DNA of 64,000 bases from an uncultured Lachnospiraceae bacterium (GTDB lineage: Bacteria > Bacillota > Clostridia > Lachnospirales > Lachnospiraceae): contig CALWBQ010000031.1 of the NCBI GenBank assembly GCA_944376125.1, positions 20,591 to 84,590 of the forward strand. Reading direction: 5' to 3'. Below, in pieces: positions 9,385-18,330 of the stretch. The position numbers and the translations under genes were made by a program. Numbering within the stretch: position 1 is the first letter of the stretch; each line of letters starts with the position of its first letter. The notes under the pieces are model-generated. The model ran no database searches and was not told the DNA's origin. It saw only the letters and a program-made list of their open reading frames with translations.

Positions 9385-10680
9385 ATGGAGCAGGAGAAAA
9401 GCATGTTTGCGGATGACGGGGCGGAGAAGCTGCGCCGCCATGGAGAAGAGTCATACAGTCAGAAGGAGTATCAGATCAATGACAGGATCCGGTGCTTTGT
9501 AGGATTTGGCCACAGCAACTGCATCGCTATAGAGGGAAAGACTTCTCTGATCCTGATTGACACCCTGGACTCAGGAGAGAGGGCCAAAAGGCTGAAAGAA
9601 AAACTGGAAAATGAGACGGGAAAGGCCGTGGGAACGATTATTTACACTCACGGCCACCCGGACCACAGAGGCGGAGCAGGTGCATTCCGGGATACAGTGA
9701 AGGAAATCATTGCCTTTGCGCCGAAGCGGCCACAGCTAAAGTACATGGATCATCTGAACAAGGTTCTGGGGGAGAGAACCAGACGGCAGTTCGGATACGC
9801 TTTAAGTGAGGAAGAATGTATCAATCAGGGCATCGGTATTCGGGAAGGCCACGCAGCCGGAGATGGAGTCTATGAATTTCTGCCTCCTACAACGGTTTAT
9901 ACAGAAGAAACGGCGGAACGGATCATTGATGGAGTCAGGCTGGTGCTGAGAGCGGCTGTAGGAGAGACCGACGACCAGATATTTGTCTGGCTGCCTGAGG
10001 ATCGGGTTCTCTGCTGCGGAGATAATTATTACAGCTGCTGGCCTAACTTGTATGCGATACGGGGCGGCCAGTACCGGGACATAGCGGCCTGGACAGACAG
10101 CTTAAGAGAGATTATGAAATACCCGGCAGAGGCTCTGCTGCCTGGTCATACCCGGCCGATTATGGGGCGGGAAAAGATTCAGGAAGTTCTTGGAAATTTC
10201 TGTGGGGCCATCGAGTCTGTACTTCTTAAGACTCTGGACTGCATGAACCAGGGAATGACAGAATCCGAGACAGCGGAGGCAGTAAAGCTGCCGGAAGTAT
10301 ATCAGGGTTTATCCTATCTGGGAGAGTTTTATGGGACGATTGATTGGTCTGTAAGAGCCATATACCATGGCTATCTGGGATGGTTTGACGGAAATCCCAC
10401 AAACTTGAACCGGCTTTCCGATCAGGTGATGGCAGCAGAGATTCTGGATTTGGCAGGGGAGGATGCAGTCCTTGACAGAGCCCGGGCGCGGTACGGCGAG
10501 GGGAATTTCCAGATGGCCGCTCAGCTCTGTGACCTTCTTCTTCAGGCAGGCTGCTCCAGAGAGCAAGAAGCCAAGGAGCTGAAGGGCAATTGCCTTTTCA
10601 AGCTGGCAGACAGAATTACCAGCGCCAATGGCCGCCACTATTATATCGACTGTGCAAAAGAATTGCTTGACTGCAAATAA
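9385..10680 (+). CDS. MBL-fold metallo-hydrolase, alkylsulfatase-like
   Basis: 431 aa; start supported by AGGAGCAGG upstream. The metal site THGHPDH (H89, H91, D93, H94) defines the metallo-beta-lactamase fold. Later histidines in LLPGHTRPIM and the acidic CCGDNYYSCWPN loop fit the alkyl-sulfatase/SdsA-type branch. The C-terminal 150 residues (YLGWFDGNPTNLNRL and a helical repeat ending in YYIDCAKELL) match the alkylsulfatase dimerisation domain. It probably hydrolyses sulfate esters or a related anionic ester in the cytoplasm; no signal peptide is seen. Monocistronic, with promoter and terminator. Substrate unproven. Confidence 0.82.
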   Translation: MEQEKSMFADDGAEKLRRHGEESYSQKEYQINDRIRCFVGFGHSNCIAIEGKTSLILIDTLDSGERAKRLKEKLENETGKAVGTIIYTHGHPDHRGGAGAFRDTVKEIIAFAPKRPQLKYMDHLNKVLGERTRRQFGYALSEEECINQGIGIREGHAAGDGVYEFLPPTTVYTEETAERIIDGVRLVLRAAVGETDDQIFVWLPEDRVLCCGDNYYSCWPNLYAIRGGQYRDIAAWTDSLREIMKYPAEALLPGHTRPIMGREKIQEVLGNFCGAIESVLLKTLDCMNQGMTESETAEAVKLPEVYQGLSYLGEFYGTIDWSVRAIYHGYLGWFDGNPTNLNRLSDQVMAAEILDLAGEDAVLDRARARYGEGNFQMAAQLCDLLLQAGCSREQEAKELKGNCLFKLADRITSANGRHYYIDCAKELLDCK

Positions 10681-10696
10681 AACCAAGTCATTTTGG

Positions 10697-10731
10697 CAGG
10701 GCTGATCGTGACAGATCGGTCCTGATTTTTT
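10697..10731 (+). terminator. intrinsic terminator after the MBL hydrolase
   Basis: CAGGGCTGATC (10697-10707) pairs with GATCGGTCCTG (10714-10724), including two G-T pairs, across a 6-base loop, then ATTTTTT. Confidence 0.9.
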
Positions 10732-10787
10732 ATAAGATGCTTCAGGCAATGTCATAATCAAGGGATGGGGACGAAAACGTGTGACAA

Positions 10788-10817
10788 GAAACGGCGCGAC
10801 ATCAGTCACGCCGTTTC
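10788..10817. other. 9-bp perfect hairpin between convergent genes
   Basis: GAAACGGCG (10788-10796) and CGCCGTTTC (10809-10817) pair perfectly. No clear T-run follows on either strand, so it may be a weak terminator or mRNA 3' stabiliser for the minus-strand gene ending at 10860. Confidence 0.4.
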
Positions 10818-10859
10818 CTAGAATCTTATAGATTTGATTTAGTTTTTTGGGGCTGCAGT

Positions 10860-11573
10860 TTAATTGCTCCTTCTTCCCAGCAGCCTGATCAGATACAGGA
10901 AGAGATTGATAAAGTCCAGATACAGTCCCAGTGCGGAGAAGATGGATGCCTTTGCCGCCATCTCCGGATCCCGAGAGTAGTAAGCGTGGTATGCGCGAAT
11001 CTTCTGGGTATCATATGCGGTAAATACTAAGAAGATAAAAATACCGATTGTGCAGGCTATGGTGGCAAACTGGTTCAGATTGATGAACATTGCCAGGATC
11101 CAGAAAACCAGAAGGAATACCAGGCCGCCTACCAGGAAGCTGCGGAGACGGCTGAAATCTGCGTTAGTAAAATAGCCTACCAGAGCCATTATGCCAAAAA
11201 ACAGTGAAGTAGCTCCAAATACCAGGATCAGGCTGGTCATGCTGTAAAGCAGGAAGTAGGCCGAGAACACGATGCCGTTCAGAACGGCGTATGTGAAGAA
11301 CAGGACTCTGGCGGCAGCTACTGACATTTTCTGGATCCGGGCGGATAAGAAGATCACCACCAGGATTTCTGCAATTCCCAGGATCAAATACAGATACGGA
11401 ACGGCAAAGACATAGAGCACTGCCCCGGTCACATATCCGGCGTAGGCGATAATGAATGTCAGCATCAGACCGGCAAACATCCAGCCGAACGTCTTGGCCG
11501 TATAGCGGCCTACGGATTCCGATGGATTGAGGCTGGCGGAATAAGGCTGACCGTTTAAGTTCATAGATTCCAT
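10860..11573 (-). CDS. Bax inhibitor-1/YccA family membrane protein
   Basis: 237 aa from the ATG at 11573, with AAAGGGGG nine bases upstream; a longer frame to 11642 has no ribosome site. Seven hydrophobic segments span most of the protein. The family features are an N-terminal soluble stretch with SVGRYTAKTFGWMFAGLM, the central FLVFTAYDTQKIR, and the C-terminal LYLDFINLFLYLIRLLG. BI-1/YccA proteins are pH-sensitive calcium-leak channels or FtsH-associated membrane proteins; the exact role in Clostridia is not established. Its promoter overlaps the terminator of argG just upstream on the same strand. Confidence 0.93.
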   Translation of the reverse strand: MESMNLNGQPYSASLNPSESVGRYTAKTFGWMFAGLMLTFIIAYAGYVTGAVLYVFAVPYLYLILGIAEILVVIFLSARIQKMSVAAARVLFFTYAVLNGIVFSAYFLLYSMTSLILVFGATSLFFGIMALVGYFTNADFSRLRSFLVGGLVFLLVFWILAMFINLNQFATIACTIGIFIFLVFTAYDTQKIRAYHAYYSRDPEMAAKASIFSALGLYLDFINLFLYLIRLLGRRSN

Positions 11574-11630
11574 AAAAAATCCCCCTTTATATGAGTGGTT
11601 CCGGCTGCTGCCGGCAACGGCAGAGCCGCA

Positions 11631-11671
11631 ATAAAAAATCACCCCTATTATATCAGAATACTAGGGGTGAT
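11631..11671 (-). terminator. intrinsic terminator after argG
   Basis: On the minus strand, ATCACCCCTA (11671-11662) pairs with TAGGGGTGAT (11647-11638) over a 14-base loop, followed by a T-run (11638-11633). It sits 22 bases past the argG stop and contains the promoter of the next gene. Confidence 0.88.
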
Positions 11672-11676
11672 TTCAA
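11647..11676 (-). promoter_or_regulatory. promoter of the BI-1 gene, inside the argG terminator
   Basis: On the minus strand, TTGAAA (11676-11671), 18-bp spacer, TATAAT (11652-11647). The -10 box lies at the 3' edge of the argG terminator loop and the -35 overlaps the outer stem base. Confidence 0.65.
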
Positions 11677-11692
11677 TCATTTTAGAAAAATA

Positions 11693-12925
11693 TTAGATTT
11701 CTTTTTCCTGTTTTTCTACTTCTGCCAGCTTCATGGCGCGAACCTTTAATGGAAGACCGAACAGGGTGATAAAGCCATCGGCATCGTGGTGATCGTACAG
11801 ATCCCCGGTGGTAAAGGAAGCCAGAGATTCACTGTACAGGGAGTAGGGGGAAGTAGTTCCGGCTTTGATAATGTTTCCTTTGTACAGCTTGAATTTCACC
11901 TCACCGGTTACGTACTCCTGGGTGGATTCCACGAAAGCCTGGATAGCTTCTCTCAGAGGGGTGAACCACTTGCCTTCGTATACGATCTGTGCAAATTTGT
12001 TGCCCATGTCTTTTTTCACTTCCATGGTAGCACGGTCTAAGATCAGCTCCTCTAATTGCTGGTGAGCCTCCATCAGGATGGTACCGCCTGGGGTTTCATA
12101 CACGCCTCTGGACTTCATGCCGACTACACGGTTCTCTACAATATCTACGATACCGATACCGTGCTTTCCGCCCAGCTCGTTCAGTTTGCGGATGATATCA
12201 GAAACCTTCATTTTCTCGCCATTTACACTGGTGGGAATACCTTTTTCGAAGGTCATAGTTACGTACTCGTCTTCGTCAGGTGCCTCTTCAGGGGTTACGC
12301 CCAGAACCAACAGATGTTTGTAGTTGGGCTCATTAGCCGGGTCTTCAAGCTCCAGCCCCTCGTGGCTGATGTGCCATAAGTTGCGGTCACGGCTGTAGCT
12401 GGAATCGGCGGAGAAGGGAAGATCGATGCCGTGCGCCTTGCAGTATGCGATCTCTTCCTCACGGGACTGCATGGTCCAGATGTCAGTCATACGCCAGGGA
12501 GCAATGATTTTCAGATCAGGAGCCAGAGCTTTGATGCCAAGCTCGAAGCGGATCTGGTCATTGCCTTTGCCGGTAGCACCGTGGCAGATGGCAGTAGCTC
12601 CCTCCTTGCGGGCAATCTCCACCAGCTTTTTGGCGATGCAGGGACGGGCCATAGAAGTGCCCAGCAGATACTTATTTTCATAGACTGCTCCCGCCTGAAC
12701 GCAGGGCATGATATAGTTGTCGCAGAAATCATCGACGATGTCTTCGATGTATAATTTAGAAGCGCCGGACAGCTTTGCTCTCTCCTCCAGACCGTCTAAT
12801 TCTTCGCCCTGGCCGCAGTTGACACAGCAGCAGATAACGTCATAATCAAAATTTTCCTTTAACCACGGAATGATAGCGGTTGTGTCCAGACCGCCGGAAT
12901 ATGCTAAGATTACTTTCTCTTTCAT
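11693..12925 (-). CDS. argG: argininosuccinate synthase
   Basis: 410 aa from the ATG at 12925 (CAGGAGGAATT upstream); the frame open to 13006 lacks signals. Condenses citrulline and aspartate with ATP to give argininosuccinate. The ATP-pyrophosphatase P-loop AYSGGLDTT is at residues 8-16; further family motifs are GATGKGNDQIRFE and SADSSYSRDRNLWHIS. Length is typical. It is transcribed away from argC with a 252-base gap holding both promoters. argH is 5 kb away. Regulation by ArgR (encoded at 43050) is likely from the shared element over both -10 boxes. Confidence 0.97.
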   Translation of the reverse strand: MKEKVILAYSGGLDTTAIIPWLKENFDYDVICCCVNCGQGEELDGLEERAKLSGASKLYIEDIVDDFCDNYIMPCVQAGAVYENKYLLGTSMARPCIAKKLVEIARKEGATAICHGATGKGNDQIRFELGIKALAPDLKIIAPWRMTDIWTMQSREEEIAYCKAHGIDLPFSADSSYSRDRNLWHISHEGLELEDPANEPNYKHLLVLGVTPEEAPDEDEYVTMTFEKGIPTSVNGEKMKVSDIIRKLNELGGKHGIGIVDIVENRVVGMKSRGVYETPGGTILMEAHQQLEELILDRATMEVKKDMGNKFAQIVYEGKWFTPLREAIQAFVESTQEYVTGEVKFKLYKGNIIKAGTTSPYSLYSESLASFTTGDLYDHHDADGFITLFGLPLKVRAMKLAEVEKQEKEI

Positions 12926-12950
12926 AAAACTAATTCCTCCTGAAATTTGG

Positions 12951-12968
12951 CCGTCATTTGTGTGACGG
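12951..12968 (-). other. hairpin at the 5' end of the argG leader
   Basis: CCGTCA-N6-TGACGG, perfect 6-bp stem located within the first bases of the expected argG transcript. A 5'-terminal hairpin of this kind often stabilises mRNA; a regulatory role is not shown. Confidence 0.4.
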
Positions 12969-13002
12969 TTATAAATATACAACAACATGCAAAAAAATGC
13001 AA
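12969..13002 (-). promoter_or_regulatory. argG promoter with AT-rich ARG-box-like element
   Basis: On the minus strand, TTGCAT (13002-12997), 17-bp spacer, TATATT (12979-12974). The -10 lies in TGTATATTTATAAC, closely similar to the TGTATAATTATGAG over the argC -10. This shared element is a candidate ArgR site. Confidence 0.6.
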
Positions 13003-13115
13003 GCAAAAAAGAAGAAAATCTTTAAAAAAGGGAAGGACTGTTAAAATAGACGAAAAACCGGGGAAAAAAGCCAGAAGTTCCGGCAGAAAAACAAGAAGGA
13101 AGACGAAAAAACTGC

Positions 13116-13151
13116 TTGCATAATATTCATTAGAAGTGTATAATTATGAGA
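13116..13151 (+). promoter_or_regulatory. argC operon promoter with ARG-box-like element
   Basis: TTGCAT (13116-13121), 17-bp spacer, TATAAT (13139-13144). The -10 sits in TGTATAATTATGAG, and the spacer holds the near-palindrome TGCATAATATTCA. Both resemble the AT-rich TGnAT..ATnCA pattern of ArgR sites, though neither is a perfect match. Confidence 0.6.
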
Positions 13152-13177
13152 ATCTAGTGGCAATAGGAGGAAATACT

Positions 13178-14218
13178 ATGATAAAAGCAGGGATCATCGG
13201 CTCTACCGGGTATGCAGGAGGAGAATTGGCCAGACTGCTGATGCAGAGGGAGGATGTGAAGGTTGTCTGGTACGGATCAAAGAGCTATATTGGACAGAAA
13301 TACGCATCTATTTACCAAAATATGTTTCGATTTGTAGAAGATGAATGTTTAGAAGATAATATAGAAAAGCTGGCGGATGAAGCTGATGTGATTTTTATGG
13401 CAACTCCCCAGGGGCTCTGTGCTTCTTTATTAAAAGAGGATATTCTGAAAAAGTGCAAAATAATAGACCTGAGCGCTGATTTCAGGATCAAGAATGTGGA
13501 GGTTTATGAACAATGGTATAAAATAACACATGCCAGCCCGCAGTTTATTTCAGAGGCAGTGTATGGTCTGCCGGAGATTAACCGGGAGGCAGTGAAAAAA
13601 GCCAGGCTGGTTGCCAACCCTGGCTGCTATCCAACGTGTTCCTTTTTATCGATCTACCCTATGGTAAAGGAAGGGCTGATCGACCCATCAACCATTATCA
13701 TTGACGCAAAGTCCGGGACATCAGGGGCTGGGCGGGGAGCTAAGGTAGACAATCTTTTCTGTGAAGTGAATGAAAATATGAAAGCCTACGGAGTGGCATC
13801 CCACCGCCACACACCGGAGATTGAGGAGCAGCTCTCCTATGCTGCCGGGATCCCGGTGACCATTAGTTTTACGCCCCATTTGGTACCCATGAACCGGGGA
13901 ATCCTGGTGACAGCCTACGCTTCTCTGAATGGAAATGTGTCAGAGGATGAAGCTCGGGCTGTATATAACAAATATTATGGGAATGAATATTTTGTCAGGG
14001 TTCTGGATAAAAATATGGTTCCTCAGACCCGCTTTGTAGAGGGAAGCAATTTTGTAGATGTCAATGTGAAAGTCGATCCGAGAACTCACCGGGTGATTAT
14101 GATGGGGGCTATGGACAATCTGGTCAAGGGAGCAGCAGGCCAGGCAGTTCAGAATATGAATCTGATGTTCGGCCTGCCGGAGAATGAAGGCCTGAAGCAG
14201 ATCCCTATGTTCCCGTAA
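13178..14218 (+). CDS. argC: N-acetyl-gamma-glutamyl-phosphate reductase
   Basis: 346 aa from ATG 13178 with ATAGGAGGAAA upstream. NADPH-dependent reduction of N-acetylglutamyl phosphate to the semialdehyde. The Rossmann motif GIIGSTGYAGGEL is at residues 5-17; the active-site cysteine lies in NPGCYPT near 150, and the C-terminal domain has SHRHTPEIEEQL and PHLVPMNRGI. First gene of argC-GNAT-argJ-argB-argD, driven by a promoter 35 bases upstream. Confidence 0.97.
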   Translation: MIKAGIIGSTGYAGGELARLLMQREDVKVVWYGSKSYIGQKYASIYQNMFRFVEDECLEDNIEKLADEADVIFMATPQGLCASLLKEDILKKCKIIDLSADFRIKNVEVYEQWYKITHASPQFISEAVYGLPEINREAVKKARLVANPGCYPTCSFLSIYPMVKEGLIDPSTIIIDAKSGTSGAGRGAKVDNLFCEVNENMKAYGVASHRHTPEIEEQLSYAAGIPVTISFTPHLVPMNRGILVTAYASLNGNVSEDEARAVYNKYYGNEYFVRVLDKNMVPQTRFVEGSNFVDVNVKVDPRTHRVIMMGAMDNLVKGAAGQAVQNMNLMFGLPENEGLKQIPMFP

Positions 14219-14275
14219 GGGGAGGCTGCCGGCTGGCCGGGGTTCGTCAAATCTATACGGAAAGGAAGAAATGCC

Positions 14276-14740
14276 ATGGCAGGCACAATGGATATTCTTT
14301 ACCGGGAAATGGTGATAGAAGATTACGAGGAAGTCTATAAACTGTGGAAAACCATAAAGGGGTTTGGCATCCGCTCTCTGGATGATTCCAGAGAAGGGGT
14401 TGAGAGATTTTTAAAGAGAAATCCTTCCACCAGCGTCGTTGCCGTCCAGAATGGGAGGATTGTTGGGAATATCCTTTGCGGTCACGATGGAAGGACCGGG
14501 TATTTTTACCATGTCTGTGTGGAAAAGAGCTACCGCAAGCACGGCATCGGTCACCAGATGGCCCGGTGGTGTATGTACGCTTTGAAGGCAGAGGGCATCA
14601 ATAAAGTCAGCCTGATTGCATTCAAGTCCAATGCTGTGGGGAATGCGTTCTGGAAAGGCGTGGGATGGACGGAGCGCCCGGATGTCAACTGTTATGATTT
14701 TGTATTAAATGAAGAAAACATTACGAATTTTATCAGATAA
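14276..14740 (+). CDS. GNAT N-acetyltransferase inside the arginine operon
   Basis: 154 aa; AAAGGAAG lies seven bases before ATG 14276. A single GNAT domain: DYEEVYKLWKTI in the N-terminal helices, the beta strand GYFYHVCVEKSYR, and the acetyl-CoA pyrophosphate loop RKHGIGH (87-93), then FWKGVGWTERPD. It sits 57 bases after argC and 18 bases before argJ, on the same strand. Short GNAT proteins can be N-acetylglutamate synthases in some bacteria, so its place suggests acetylation of glutamate or an arginine-pathway intermediate. However, the bifunctional ArgJ downstream could already supply acetylglutamate. The substrate is inference; the fold is clear. Confidence 0.85.
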   Translation: MAGTMDILYREMVIEDYEEVYKLWKTIKGFGIRSLDDSREGVERFLKRNPSTSVVAVQNGRIVGNILCGHDGRTGYFYHVCVEKSYRKHGIGHQMARWCMYALKAEGINKVSLIAFKSNAVGNAFWKGVGWTERPDVNCYDFVLNEENITNFIR

Positions 14741-14758
14741 AGATCAGGAGGAGACGAT

Positions 14759-15982
14759 ATGAAAGTAATAGACGGCGGCGTAACAGCGGCGAAGGGATTT
14801 TTTGCGGCATCGACGGCTGCTGGGATCAAATATCAGGACAGGACAGATATGGCCCTGCTCTACAGCCCATACCCCTGTGTATCGGCGGGGACTTTTACCA
14901 CGAATCTAGTGAAAGCGGCGCCTGTGAAATGGGATAGGGCTCAGGTGGACAGCGGCGAGGCGGCCCAGGCAGTGGTGGTTAACGCCGGGATTGCTAATGC
15001 GTGTACTGGCCGAGAGGGAATGGAGTACTGCAGCCAGACAGCAGAGGCCGCAGCCCAGGCTCTTCAGATTCCCAAAGAGAGCGTGTTGGTGGCTTCTACA
15101 GGCGTGATCGGAATGCAGCTTCCTATAGACCGAATCAAGGCTGGAATCTGCGCCATGGCTCCCGCTCTATCAGACACCAGGGAGGCAGCCGAGAACGCAG
15201 CCAAGGCCATTATGACCACAGACACAAAGAAAAAAGAGGCGGCTGCAGAGATCGAACTGGGCGGAAAAACTGTGACCGTGGGCGGTATGTGCAAGGGCTC
15301 TGGGATGATTCATCCCAACATGTGTACTATGCTCAGCTTTGTTACTACTGATGCGGCTATATCGAAAGAACTGCTCCAGGAAGCACTCAGGGAAGATGTG
15401 AAGGATACCTACAATATGATATCGGTGGATGGAGATACCTCCACAAATGACACGGTTCTTCTTTTGGCCAACGGCCAGGCCGGGAATCCAGTTATCACAG
15501 AAAAAAATGAAGATTACCAGGAATTCTGCCGCGCACTGCGGTATGTCAATGAAACTCTGGCCAAGAAAATGGCGGGGGACGGGGAAGGCTGCACAGCGCT
15601 CTTTGAGGTGAAGGTCATCGGCGCGGAGACGAAAGAGCAGGCTGTTACCTTGTCAAAATCTATCATTACGTCCAATCTGACGAAGGCCGCTATCTTTGGG
15701 CACGATGCCAACTGGGGGAGAATTCTGTGTGCTATGGGCTATTCCGGCGCAGAGTTTGATCCAGAGAAGGTGGATTTATACTTTGAGAGCGCAGCCGGGA
15801 AGCTGAAGATCGTAGAAGACGGAGTGGCCCTCCCCTACAGCGAAGAGGAGGCGGCAAAGATTCTCTCTGAGCCTGAAGTTACCGCGGTGGCAGATATCAA
15901 GATGGGCTCCGCGGCGGCCACGGCCTGGGGCTGTGATCTGACCTTTGACTATGTAAAAATTAATGCGGATTACCGCTCATAG
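14759..15982 (+). CDS. argJ: bifunctional ornithine acetyltransferase / N-acetylglutamate synthase
   Basis: 407 aa, CAGGAGG upstream. Moves the acetyl group from N-acetylornithine to glutamate, closing the cyclic arginine pathway; bifunctional forms also use acetyl-CoA. The precursor self-cleaves before a catalytic threonine, here T190 in KGSGMIHPNMCTML (179-192); the residue before it is Cys instead of the common Ala. ANWGRILCAMGYSG and the C-terminal WGCDLTFDYVKINADYRS are also typical. argB follows 21 bases later. Confidence 0.96.
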   Translation: MKVIDGGVTAAKGFFAASTAAGIKYQDRTDMALLYSPYPCVSAGTFTTNLVKAAPVKWDRAQVDSGEAAQAVVVNAGIANACTGREGMEYCSQTAEAAAQALQIPKESVLVASTGVIGMQLPIDRIKAGICAMAPALSDTREAAENAAKAIMTTDTKKKEAAAEIELGGKTVTVGGMCKGSGMIHPNMCTMLSFVTTDAAISKELLQEALREDVKDTYNMISVDGDTSTNDTVLLLANGQAGNPVITEKNEDYQEFCRALRYVNETLAKKMAGDGEGCTALFEVKVIGAETKEQAVTLSKSIITSNLTKAAIFGHDANWGRILCAMGYSGAEFDPEKVDLYFESAAGKLKIVEDGVALPYSEEEAAKILSEPEVTAVADIKMGSAAATAWGCDLTFDYVKINADYRS

Positions 15983-16003
15983 ATGAAAACGGAGGGAAAA
16001 TCG

Positions 16004-16900
16004 ATGAATTTAGATCCGGTTATTATGCAGAAAGCGGAAACTCTGATCGAGGCTCTGCCCTATATTCAACGTTTCAATCGTAAGATCATTGTGGTGAAAT
16101 ACGGCGGAAGCGCCATGGTAGATGAGGAGCTGAAGCTCCATGTGATTCAGGATGTGGTTTTGCTGAAATTAGTAGGATTCAAGCCAATCATTGTCCATGG
16201 AGGCGGCAAGGAAATCAGCCGTTGGGTAGGGAAAGTCGGCATGGAGCCCCGCTTTGTCGGCGGCCTGCGCTATACCGATGAACCGACGATGGAGATTGTG
16301 GAGATGGTTTTAAATAAGGTCAATAAGAGTCTGGTTCAGTTGGTCAACGAATTGGGCTGCAAGGCTGTGGGGATCAGCGGGAAAGACGGATGTCTGCTGA
16401 AATGCGAGAAAAAGCTGTTCGGCGGCGAGGATCTGGGATATGTGGGAAATATTACAGAAGTGTCTCCAAAGGTGATCTATGACCTTTTGGAAAAAGATTT
16501 CCTTCCTATTATCTGCCCGGTGGGGTTTGACGAGAATTTTATGAGCTACAATATCAATGCCGATGATGCTGCCTGTGCTATTGCCAGGGCGGTTCATGCG
16601 GAGAAACTAGCCTTTCTGACGGATGTGGAGGGCGTTTATAAAGATTATGAGGATAAAGATTCCCTGATTTCCGAGATGACGGCTGCGGAAGCCCAAGAGT
16701 TTGTGAACAGCGGCATGCTGGGCGGAGGTATGCTGCCCAAGCTGCAGAACTGCATTGACGCTATCAATAATGGCGTCAACCGGGTACATATCCTGGATGG
16801 GAGGATTCCTCACTGCCTCCTTCTGGAGATTTTTACCAACAAAGGAATTGGAACAGCTATTTTGAATAATAGGGAGGAACGGTATTACCATGGAGAATAA
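16004..16900 (+). CDS. argB: acetylglutamate kinase
   Basis: 298 aa from ATG 16004, chosen because GGAGGG lies seven bases upstream; an in-frame ATG at 15983 abuts the argJ stop and has no ribosome site. Phosphorylates N-acetylglutamate and is usually the arginine-feedback step. Motifs: VVKYGGSAM (residues 23-31), the substrate loop [10 protein letters not shown], and [30 protein letters not shown]. The N-terminal helix present here (about 20 residues before the first strand) is the type found in arginine-sensitive hexameric enzymes. Overlaps argD by 11 bases. Confidence 0.96.
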   Translation: MNLDPVIMQKAETLIEALPYIQRFNRKIIVVKYGGSAMVDEELKLHVIQDVVLLKLVGFKPIIVHGGGKEISRWVGKVGMEPRFVGGLRYTDEPTMEIVEMVLNKVNKSLVQLVNELGCKAVGISGKDGCLLKCEKKLFGGEDLGYVGNITEVSPKVIYDLLEKDFLPIICPVGFDENFMSYNINADDAACAIARAVHAEKLAFLTDVEGVYKDYEDKDSLISEMTAAEAQEFVNSGMLGGGMLPKLQNCIDAINNGVNRVHILDGRIPHCLLLEIFTNKGIGTAILNNREERYYHGE

Positions 16901-18134
16901 AGAAGCACTGATGGAGCGTGCGGAGGAAACACTCTACAAAACATATAACCGTTTTCCAGTGGTTTTTGACCACGGGAAGGGTCTGCATCTGTATGATACA
17001 GAGGGAGAGGAATATCTGGACTTTGGTGCAGGCATTGCCGTGATGGGGCTGGGCTATGGGGATGAGGAGTATGGAAACGCCGTAAAATATCAGGTAGACA
17101 AGCTGATGCATACCTCCAATCTGTTTTATAACCAGCCTGCTGTGGAGGCTGGTGAGAAGCTGCTGAACGTATCTGGCATGGACAGAGTGTTCTTTACCAA
17201 CAGCGGGACGGAAGCTATTGAAGGAGCGTTAAAGATTGCGCGCCGCTTTTCTTACAATAAGAGACAGGCGGAGGATGAAAAGAGAATTGCTGAGGGAGAG
17301 AAAGGGCCATTTTGCCATGAGCCGGCGGAGATTATCGCTATGAAAAATTCGTTTCACGGAAGAAGCATGGGCGCACTTTCTGTCACAGGGAAGCCTGCTT
17401 ACCAGATACCATTTATGCCCTTGATTCCAGGCGTCAGGTTTGCAGAATTTAATAATCTGGACAGTGTAGAGGCATTGATTAATGAAAACACCTGCGCTGT
17501 CATTATGGAGCCGATCCAGGGGGAGGGCGGGATTTACCCGGCTGATGAGAGCTTCATAAAAGGAGTGAGGGAGCTGTGCGACAGGTACGGACTGCTCCTG
17601 ATCTTCGACGAGATTCAGTGCGGCATGGGACGAAGCGGAGCTATGTTCGCATGGCAGAAATACGGGGTAAAACCAGATGTGATGACGGTAGCCAAGGCGC
17701 TTGGAAACGGTGTTCCGGTCGGTGCTTTTCTGGCCTGCGGCGAGGCGGCGAAGGCTCTGGTTCCCGGAGACCACGGAACGACCTATGGAGGGAACCCTCT
17801 GGTAACTGCAGCGGCCTCGGCGGTTCTGGATATTTTCGAGAAGAGGAATCTGCTGGAGCACGTGAAAACCGCGGGGACGTACCTCTGGGACAAACTGGAA
17901 GAGCTGAAGAAAAAGCACAGCTGCATCACGGCCCACAGAGGGATGGGACTGATCCAAGGGCTGGAGTTTGCTGCGGATGTTCCAGTGGCGCCGATCATAA
18001 AAAATGCTCTGCTGGAGCAGAAACTGGTGCTGATCAGTGCTGAACACAATACGATACGCTTTATTCCCCCGCTGGTGGTCACAGAATCGGAGATCGATGA
18101 GATGGCGAGAAGGCTGGAAGCCGCTTTGGGCTGA
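16890..18134 (+). CDS. argD: acetylornithine aminotransferase
   Basis: 414 aa. PLP enzyme converting N-acetylglutamate semialdehyde to N-acetylornithine with glutamate. Motifs: [40 protein letters not shown], and the PLP lysine in [15 protein letters not shown] charged stretch of about 20 residues ([16 protein letters not shown]) sits between KIARRF and the MKNSFHGR motif, where most ArgD proteins are shorter. The start at 16890 has AGGGAGG 12 bases upstream; ATG 16911 is less likely. Last gene of the arg operon. Confidence 0.93.
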   Translation: MENKEALMERAEETLYKTYNRFPVVFDHGKGLHLYDTEGEEYLDFGAGIAVMGLGYGDEEYGNAVKYQVDKLMHTSNLFYNQPAVEAGEKLLNVSGMDRVFFTNSGTEAIEGALKIARRFSYNKRQAEDEKRIAEGEKGPFCHEPAEIIAMKNSFHGRSMGALSVTGKPAYQIPFMPLIPGVRFAEFNNLDSVEALINENTCAVIMEPIQGEGGIYPADESFIKGVRELCDRYGLLLIFDEIQCGMGRSGAMFAWQKYGVKPDVMTVAKALGNGVPVGAFLACGEAAKALVPGDHGTTYGGNPLVTAAASAVLDIFEKRNLLEHVKTAGTYLWDKLEELKKKHSCITAHRGMGLIQGLEFAADVPVAPIIKNALLEQKLVLISAEHNTIRFIPPLVVTESEIDEMARRLEAALG

Positions 18135-18166
18135 AAAGCCGATTGCTGCGTGCTTGTACCGCGTCG

Positions 18167-18227
18167 CCTGTCAGATGTCTGTGCATCTGAGCAAACAAGT
18201 TTTCCATCTGTACAGCCGCCTGACAGG
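18167..18227 (+). other. nested hairpins after argD
   Basis: CCTGTCAG (18167-18174) pairs with CTGACAGG (18220-18227). Inside, CAGATG (18172-18177) pairs with CATCTG (18184-18189), and the two pairings compete. It may be the argD operon terminator (a short T-rich stretch follows) or a switchable leader. Confidence 0.45.
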
Positions 18228-18266
18228 GCTTTCTCTGTAAAATGTAAATTTTTTCCTTTTTTGATA

Positions 18267-18295
18267 GTGACAACTTCTTCGATTTGTTTTACAAT
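18267..18295 (+). promoter_or_regulatory. promoter of the LacI-family gene
   Basis: GTGACA (18267-18272), 17-bp spacer, TACAAT (18290-18295), 35 bases before the start codon. Confidence 0.6.
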
Positions 18296-18330
18296 AGAAA
18301 CCAGGTACTTATCTATATGGAGGCACGGAA

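Noticed and set aside
17229..18047. 272-residue minus-strand frame inside argD
   Set aside because: Antisense shadow of argD with low-complexity, His/Gln-rich product and no signals.
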